A program made the position numbers and the translations under genes. Shown here one piece after another: positions 59,450-64,000 of a DNA stretch of 64,000 nucleotides. Source of the stretch: Anaerolineae bacterium (GTDB lineage Bacteria > Chloroflexota > Anaerolineae > Aggregatilineales > Phototrophicaceae). The DNA lies in NCBI GenBank assembly GCA_022822545.1, contig JAJEBE010000053.1:124001-188000 (forward strand), written 5' to 3'. Below the pieces are notes generated by a model, which was not told where the DNA came from, ran no database searches, and was given only the letters and a program-made list of their open reading frames with translations. Position 1 is the stretch's first letter, and each line of letters begins with the position of its first letter.

Positions 59450-60700
59450 CTATTCGCTACGCGCCCGATGAAGCGCTTCCGCAATATGCAGCACGGGCAG
59501 CGTTTTCTGCTGGCGCGCCAGTTCCGCCCGCATCTGCATGATGCAGCCGATATTGCCGGAGACGACCATGTCCGGCTCGGCGGCGAGTATCGACGCCACT
59601 TTGCGCCGCCCCAGCTCGGCAGCGAGTTCAGGCTGATCAATGTTATAGGCGCCGGCGGAGCCGCAGCACATGCCGGCGTCGGCGATGCTGACGAGGCGCA
59701 GATTCGGCACTTGTTCAAGCAGCGCTCGCGGCTCCGATTGATGGCCTTGCGCGTGCAGCAGATGGCAGGCGTCTTGATAGACGACGCGGCATTCGCTGCT
59801 GAAGGCGGGCGTTTCGCGCAAGCCCAGCCGCGCGAGATAGGCGCTGAAGTCCATGACTTTGCGCGAAAAGTCGCGCGCTCGCTCGGCATCGGGTTGGCCT
59901 TTGAAGAGCAGCGGATAATCCTTCATGCCGGAGCCGCAACCGGCGGCGGTGGTGATGATGGCATCGACACCCTCGGGGATGGCGTCGAAATTGCGGCGGG
60001 CGATAGCCTGGGCCCCTTTCTCTTCGCCGACATGCAGCAGGATTGAGCCGCAGCAGCCCTGCCGCGGCGGGATATGCACCTCCACGCCGTTGGCGGCCAG
60101 GACATGGGCGGCCGCGTAATTGATTTCCGGCGCGAGGGCCTGCTGGACGCAGCCAAGCAAGAGCGCCACCACCTCGCGTCGCTCGCCGCGCGCCGGCAGC
60201 AAGGGCGGCAAGGGACGGGCGGGCGGGAGCGTTGCCGGCAGCAAGCTCAACATGGCGGCGAAGGCGGGCGGCAGGGCGGGCAGCAGGGCGCGGCCGATTT
60301 TCCCGGCGCTAGCCGCCAGGCGGAAGCGCCCGGGGTAGGGCAGGGTCTCGCAGACCAGCTTGCGCGCCAGGGCATCAAGCGGGGACCGTTGCCGGACGGG
60401 CTCTTGCAGGGCGCGGTAGGCGACCAGAAGATCGCCATAAGCCACGCCGGATGGGCAAGCCGGCACGCAAGCCATGCAGCCGAGGCAGCGGTCGATGAAG
60501 GGCTGCGCGTCTTCCGCGGCCAGCCGCTCTTCCAGGACATTTTTCATCAGGTAGATGCGGCCGCGCGGCGAATCCATCTCCTCGCCGAGCAGGCTGTAGG
60601 TCGGGCAGGCGGCCAGGCAGAAGCCGCAATGCACGCATTTTTCGATCGCTTCCGCCATTTCGGGCGCGCGTATGTCGTCACTGATTATCTGATGTCGCAT
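59450..60700 (-). CDS. glcF: Glycolate oxidase iron-sulfur subunit
   Basis: This 416-residue protein has two 4Fe-4S ferredoxin motifs (CVHCGFCLAACPTY and CLGCMACVPACPSG) and two CCG domains (GCVQQALAPE ... QGCCGSILLHVGEE and YQDACHLLHAQGH ... AGMCCGSAGAYNI). This is the GlcF pattern. It passes electrons from the flavin subunits encoded at 61.1-63.6 kb. It is separated from glcE by 436 bases that contain a 10-base tandem repeat, so it may have its own promoter. Confidence 0.93.
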   Translation of the reverse strand: MRHQIISDDIRAPEMAEAIEKCVHCGFCLAACPTYSLLGEEMDSPRGRIYLMKNVLEERLAAEDAQPFIDRCLGCMACVPACPSGVAYGDLLVAYRALQEPVRQRSPLDALARKLVCETLPYPGRFRLAASAGKIGRALLPALPPAFAAMLSLLPATLPPARPLPPLLPARGERREVVALLLGCVQQALAPEINYAAAHVLAANGVEVHIPPRQGCCGSILLHVGEEKGAQAIARRNFDAIPEGVDAIITTAAGCGSGMKDYPLLFKGQPDAERARDFSRKVMDFSAYLARLGLRETPAFSSECRVVYQDACHLLHAQGHQSEPRALLEQVPNLRLVSIADAGMCCGSAGAYNIDQPELAAELGRRKVASILAAEPDMVVSGNIGCIMQMRAELARQQKTLPVLHIAEALHRARSE

Positions 60701-60817
60701 CGTCTTTCACCGATTCCGCGTTGCCGGAACGCGCTTGTATCCTTGTTTTGCCATCGAGTTCGGGGGCGTATATGGGTCGCTGAGGCTCGCTTTTAGGCTG
60801 GGAGACGGGCGATGGAT

Positions 60818-60867
60818 AATTACGAATAATTACGAATAATTACGGATATTTATGGGAAATTACGGAT
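60818..60867. repeat. 10-base tandem repeats, AATTACGRAT
   Basis: AATTACGAAT at 60818 and 60828, AATTACGGAT at 60838 and 60858, with a degenerate unit at 60848: five units in exact 10-base register. One helical turn per unit puts all copies on one face of the DNA, as in arrays of activator half-sites. Confidence 0.75.
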
Positions 60868-61012
60868 AGGAATGGATTGGGAACAGAGTTGTCGATGCGC
60901 GTTGCTACCGTAAAAGTTTTTTTGGCCATCTGGCAATCTGAGGCGGCGGAGAGCATTGGTAGGACGCCGTGATTGAGGGCCTGCGATAATTGTTCCATAA
61001 GGAGAGTGTATC

Positions 61013-61108
61013 ATGATATTGAGTAGAAAGAAAGAACGAATGTTCGTTATTTTCGAGATCGGCGAAATTGAGTTTGAAACTTGTCTTCGGGGCGGATGTC
61101 CATTTTGA
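61013..61108 (+). CDS. Hypothetical 31-residue ORF
   Basis: MILSRKKERMFVIFEIGEIE with AAGGAG seven bases upstream. It is antisense to the glc genes. It may be chance, or a leader peptide. A GAAC-N4-GTTC palindrome lies inside it. Confidence 0.2.
   Translation: MILSRKKERMFVIFEIGEIEFETCLRGGCPF
61033..61046. promoter_or_regulatory. GAAC-N4-GTTC palindrome (LexA-box-like)
   Basis: AGAACGAATGTTCG fits the GAAC-N4-GTTC pattern of Gram-positive-type SOS boxes. A single chance match cannot be excluded and no repair gene is near. Confidence 0.3.
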
Positions 61109-61136
61109 AGCGATTGCCCTGGGGACAAGCGCAGAT

Positions 61137-62201
61137 TCAGACGAGCTTGCCTTGCGGATCCAGCACCGACTTCACCCGCGCCGCCAGCTCGTTCTCCAGC
61201 GGCGCGCCGATGAGGGCCGACTCGACCGCGCCCAGCAGGCACAATCCGCGCAGCCCCAAGCGCCGCAGGGATGTATCCAGGCCCGTGACATCATCGGTGG
61301 CCAGCCAGGCCAGGTTGCCGCCGATGCTGTAGCGCCGCCGCAAGTCCGCCACTTTCGTGTCAAACTCAGGAATTTGCCGGGGCGGGAGGACCACTTTGAC
61401 GATGGCGTCGCCGGTCAGCCGGTGGAGCGGATCCCAGAGCGTCGCTGTGTCTTCCTGTTCGCTGATATCGGTGGGCGCTGATTCCCGCTGCATGGTCTGA
61501 GTGAAGCGTTCGACGCGAGGCGGGAGGGTCGCCGATGAACCGGCCAGGCGCGCCATCAGGGACCAGCCGCCGGCCGCTGGCGTGAAGTCCAGGGCGTCGA
61601 GCTCGAATACACTTTGCTTGATGAAGCTGATGGCGGCGAGCAGGTCAGGCAGGGTCGGGTAATCGAGACGCAGGCTGCGGAAGCGTGGCGCATCGGGGAA
61701 GACTTTGAAGGTCAGCTCGGTCATGATGGCGTACCGGCCGAGGCTGCCGACCAGGAACTTGCTCAGATCGAAGCCGGCGGCGTTCTTCACCACCTTGCCG
61801 CCGACGCGGAAGGCGCGGCCCAAGCCATCGACGACGCGCGCGCCCAGGATAAAATCGCGGATGCCGCCGTAACGGAAACGGCGCGAGCCTGAGAGGTTGG
61901 CGGCCACAGTCCCGCCGATGGTGGCGCGATCGGCCAACAGCGGATCAAAGGGCAGGTACTGTCCTTTTTCCGCCAGCGCCGCCGATACATGCGATACGGG
62001 TGTTCCCGCGCCGATGGTGATGGTGTACTCGCTGGGCTCATACTCCAGTACGCCGCACAGCGTCGAGAGATCGGCAAGAGCCGCGCCATTGGCTGTCCGG
62101 TGCAAGGCGGTTTTGCTGCCGTTGCCCAAGACGTGGACGCGTTCGTTTTGGCGCAGGAAGTCACTCAGTTCGGCGCTTGTCGTAATTGCGGTCGGGGTCA
62201 T
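61137..62201 (-). CDS. glcE: Glycolate oxidase FAD-binding subunit
   Basis: This 354-residue protein is the shorter FAD-binding subunit of glycolate oxidase. The FAD_binding_4 region has [75 protein letters not shown] and [17 protein letters not shown], all typical of GlcE. ATG 62201 overlaps the glcD stop as ATGA. The enzyme oxidises glycolate to glyoxylate at the membrane with GlcD and GlcF. Confidence 0.93.
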   Translation of the reverse strand: MTPTAITTSAELSDFLRQNERVHVLGNGSKTALHRTANGAALADLSTLCGVLEYEPSEYTITIGAGTPVSHVSAALAEKGQYLPFDPLLADRATIGGTVAANLSGSRRFRYGGIRDFILGARVVDGLGRAFRVGGKVVKNAAGFDLSKFLVGSLGRYAIMTELTFKVFPDAPRFRSLRLDYPTLPDLLAAISFIKQSVFELDALDFTPAAGGWSLMARLAGSSATLPPRVERFTQTMQRESAPTDISEQEDTATLWDPLHRLTGDAIVKVVLPPRQIPEFDTKVADLRRRYSIGGNLAWLATDDVTGLDTSLRRLGLRGLCLLGAVESALIGAPLENELAARVKSVLDPQGKLV

Positions 62202-63646
62202 TCGCGCGAGATCACTCCCTGCCGTTCCAGCGGGTGCAGGCCATGCTGTTTCAGGGCAGGCGCGTCCCCGCCGGGGAACATTTTGCCGCGGTTGGCGATT
62301 TCCATTGGGTCGATGGCCCGGCGCAGGGCTTGCATGATATCAATCTCTTCTTCGCTGAACATCGTCGGCATATAATCGCGTTTCTCCATGCCGATGCCGT
62401 GCTCGCCCGTGATCGACCCGCCCAGCGAGACACAGAGAGCCAGGATCTCTCCGGCCAGAGCCTCGGCTCTTTCCAGAGCGCCCGCCTCGCGGCCATCATA
62501 GAGAATCAGTGGATGGAGGTTGCCGTCGCCGGCGTGGAAGACATTAGCCACGTCCAGCCGGTATTTCGTTTTGAGTTTGTCTATGGCCATCAGCGCCTCG
62601 CCCAGGCGGCCCCGCGGCACGACGCCATCCTGCACGATGAAATCGGGGCTGAGCCGTCCCACAGCCGAGAATGCGCCTTTGCGCCCTTTCCAGATGCGCG
62701 CGCGTTCTTCTTCGCTGCGGGCGACGCGCATTTCGAAAGCGCCTGAGGCTTCGATGATGCCTTGCAGCTGCGCGAACTCGGCTTCGACCTGGGGGGCTTC
62801 GCCTTCCAGTTCCACGATCAGCAGCGCTTCGGCATCGGGATAGCCAGCTTTGACCGAGGCCTCGGCCGCCTTGATCGCCAGCCGGTCCATGATCTCGATC
62901 GCGCCGGGCAGCAAGCCGGAGGCCACCACCAGCGACACGGCGTCGCCGGCTGCGCCGAGGTCATCATAAGCGGCCAGCACGGTGCGATAGAGTTCCGGCT
63001 GGGGCATGAGCCGCAGGGTGATCTCCAGCGCGATGCCGAACAAGCCTTCCGAGCCGACGAAGAGACCGATCAAGTCGGGGCCGATGCCGACGCCCTCGAT
63101 GCTCTCGCTGCCGAATTGCGTGACTGTACCATCGGCCAGGACGACCTTCATGCCCAGGACGTGATTGCTGGTCATGCCGTATTTCAGGCAATGGGCGCCG
63201 CCGCTGTTGAAGGCGATATTGCCGCCGATGGTGCAGATGGACTGGCTGGATGGATCGGGGGCGTAATAGAGATTGTAAGGCTGGGCGGCCTCGGTGATAT
63301 GCAGATTGATCACGCCGGGCTCGACCACGGCGATGCGCTGCTGCGGATCGATGCGCTTGATGCGATTCAGTCGGTTCAAGGCGATGACCAAACCGTCGGG
63401 GATGGGCAGGGAGCCGCCGGAGAGGCTGGTGCCGCTGCCGCGGGCGAGGAAGGGCATTTCGTGTTGGTGGCAGAGGCGGACGGTGGCGATGATTTCTTCT
63501 TCGTCGACCGGCAATACGACCGCGCCCGGCTTGCTTTGGAAGGCGGTCAGCCCATCCGATTCATAGGGCAGCAACTCGACATCGCGGGTCAGGAGCCGCT
63601 CGGCTGGGTAGATGGTTTCCAGAACTTGGAGAAAGGGATGGTTCAT
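62198..63646 (-). CDS. glcD: Glycolate oxidase FAD-linked subunit
   Basis: This 482-residue flavoprotein has the FAD motif [66 protein letters not shown] and a C-terminal FAD-oxidase domain with [20 protein letters not shown] and [17 protein letters not shown]. These match GlcD and D-lactate-type oxidases; glcE and glcF downstream settle on glycolate oxidase. AGAGGGGG precedes ATG 63646. Confidence 0.94.
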   Translation of the reverse strand: MNHPFLQVLETIYPAERLLTRDVELLPYESDGLTAFQSKPGAVVLPVDEEEIIATVRLCHQHEMPFLARGSGTSLSGGSLPIPDGLVIALNRLNRIKRIDPQQRIAVVEPGVINLHITEAAQPYNLYYAPDPSSQSICTIGGNIAFNSGGAHCLKYGMTSNHVLGMKVVLADGTVTQFGSESIEGVGIGPDLIGLFVGSEGLFGIALEITLRLMPQPELYRTVLAAYDDLGAAGDAVSLVVASGLLPGAIEIMDRLAIKAAEASVKAGYPDAEALLIVELEGEAPQVEAEFAQLQGIIEASGAFEMRVARSEEERARIWKGRKGAFSAVGRLSPDFIVQDGVVPRGRLGEALMAIDKLKTKYRLDVANVFHAGDGNLHPLILYDGREAGALERAEALAGEILALCVSLGGSITGEHGIGMEKRDYMPTMFSEEEIDIMQALRRAIDPMEIANRGKMFPGGDAPALKQHGLHPLERQGVISRE

Positions 63647-63663
63647 GGAAATCTACCCCCTCT

Positions 63664-63800
63664 AAATCTCCCCCATAGCTATGGGGGGAGACTTGCGCGC
63701 GCTGTCAAATGTTTCAATTTGCATTATTTATCCGCCTTACGCGCCCCCTCCCCATAGCTATCGGTCGCGTAGACACTGACCTTGGGGAGGGGCTGGGGGT
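63664..63800. repeat. G/C-tract repeats (CCCCCATAGCTATGGGGG and relatives)
   Basis: TCCCCCATAGCTATGGGGGG at 63669-63688 is a nearly perfect palindrome. CCCCTCCCCATAGCTATCGG (from 63742) and CTTGGGGAGGGGCTGGGGGTG (from 63779) are relatives. Similar tracts occur at 20941 and 56785. It is a dispersed intergenic repeat before glcD. Confidence 0.5.
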
Positions 63801-63803
63801 GAG

Positions 63804-64000
63804 CTATCCCGCGGTCGCTTCGAGGCGGGCTTCTATTTGTTTCGATAGCTTGCGCAGAGCCTGCTTCGTGATCTGCCTGGCGGCGACATCGAGCAAGCGC
63901 TGCCCGACGGCCGCGATCTTGCCGCCGATGCGGGCGTCGCCGGCGTAATGCATGACGGTTAGCCCGTTTTCTTCCGCCAGGCTAATTAGGCCTGCGCCGC
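63804..64000 (-). CDS. CoxG/SRPBCC-family protein, partial (N-terminus off window)
   Basis: The last 64 codons are visible. GLTVMHYAGDARIGGKIAAVG is followed by QRLLDVAARQITKQALRKL and SKQIEARL, ending at TAG 63804-63806. The phrase GDARIGGKIAAVGQRLLD is characteristic of CoxG (CO dehydrogenase subunit G-like, SRPBCC fold). It suggests a molybdenum hydroxylase locus to the right, which would go with the glcD-type flavin genes and the MOSC protein only loosely. Confidence 0.8.
   Translation of the reverse strand, partial: GAGLISLAEENGLTVMHYAGDARIGGKIAAVGQRLLDVAARQITKQALRKLSKQIEARLEATAG

Larger units (their letters stand above)
60701..61136. other. Spacer between glcE and glcF
   Basis: It contains the 10-base repeat array at 60818-60867, a short plus-strand ORF at 61013 and a GAAC-N4-GTTC site. 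Such a long gap between genes of one enzyme is unusual. Confidence 0.5.

Overview
The window looks like a carbohydrate-catabolism and nutrient-uptake region of a GC-rich bacterium (about 60% G+C outside one AT-richer patch). The best fit is Chloroflexota, Anaerolineae-like. That is an inference from gene content: several large extracytoplasmic family-5 binding-protein transporters, RraA/HpaI aldolases, phytanoyl-CoA-dioxygenase-like proteins, Gfo/Idh/MocA oxidoreductases, and FAS1 and SH3b secreted proteins. There is no rRNA, tRNA or ribosomal protein to anchor it.

Layout. (1) 1-6400, minus strand: a family-5 binding protein, an apparently cytoplasmic sulfatase and two permeases, running off the left edge, next to a LacI-type regulator with candidate operators. 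(2) 6.9-10.1 kb: a frameshifted ABC ATPase, a beta-propeller protein and a formate/nitrite-type channel, then 1.4 kb of debris and leader. (3) 11.1-19.4 kb, plus: a complete family-5 ABC importer (binding protein, two permeases, two ATPases) interleaved with an RraA-family and an HpaI-family aldolase gene. This suggests import of a sugar-acid or oligo-uronate compound rather than peptides. (4) 19.4-24.9 kb, minus: two acyl-CoA-dehydrogenase-like paralogues flanking a low-GC insert with a HEPN-like protein, two truncated DUF262/HNH pieces and two tiny coiled-coil membrane proteins. (5) 25-28.3 kb, minus: an OMPDC-family decarboxylase/synthase, a zinc alcohol dehydrogenase, a TIM-barrel isomerase and a small membrane protein. 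(6) 28.4-44.7 kb, plus: an AraR-like GntR/LacI hybrid regulator, another family-5 importer whose last ATPase is fused to a membrane helix and two PPC-like extracytoplasmic domains, then a dioxygenase, NanK-like ROK kinase, NanE, two Gfo/Idh/MocA proteins, a lipoprotein, a phosphomannose-isomerase-like protein and a second dioxygenase. (7) 44.7-54.4 kb, minus: a rhamnose/deoxysugar locus with an ASRT-family protein, class II aldolase, binding protein, two permeases, double ATPase, rhamnulokinase, HAD phosphatase and FucU/RbsD mutarotase. (8) 54.7-64 kb: MOSC protein, aldo/keto reductase, two secreted proteins with terminators, the glycolate oxidase genes glcD-glcE-glcF, and the end of a CoxG-like gene.

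The region works as a set of import-and-degrade modules, each with its own transporter, regulator and carbon-skeleton enzymes. Threaded through it are at least fifteen copies of a short palindromic REP-like element beginning with GTAG. One copy lies in frame inside a coding gene and one supplies a stop codon. The most unusual items are the ABC ATPase-TM-PPC fusion (34731-36758), the HEPN-like/DUF262 remnant island (21.0-23.3 kb) and the coding REP copy.
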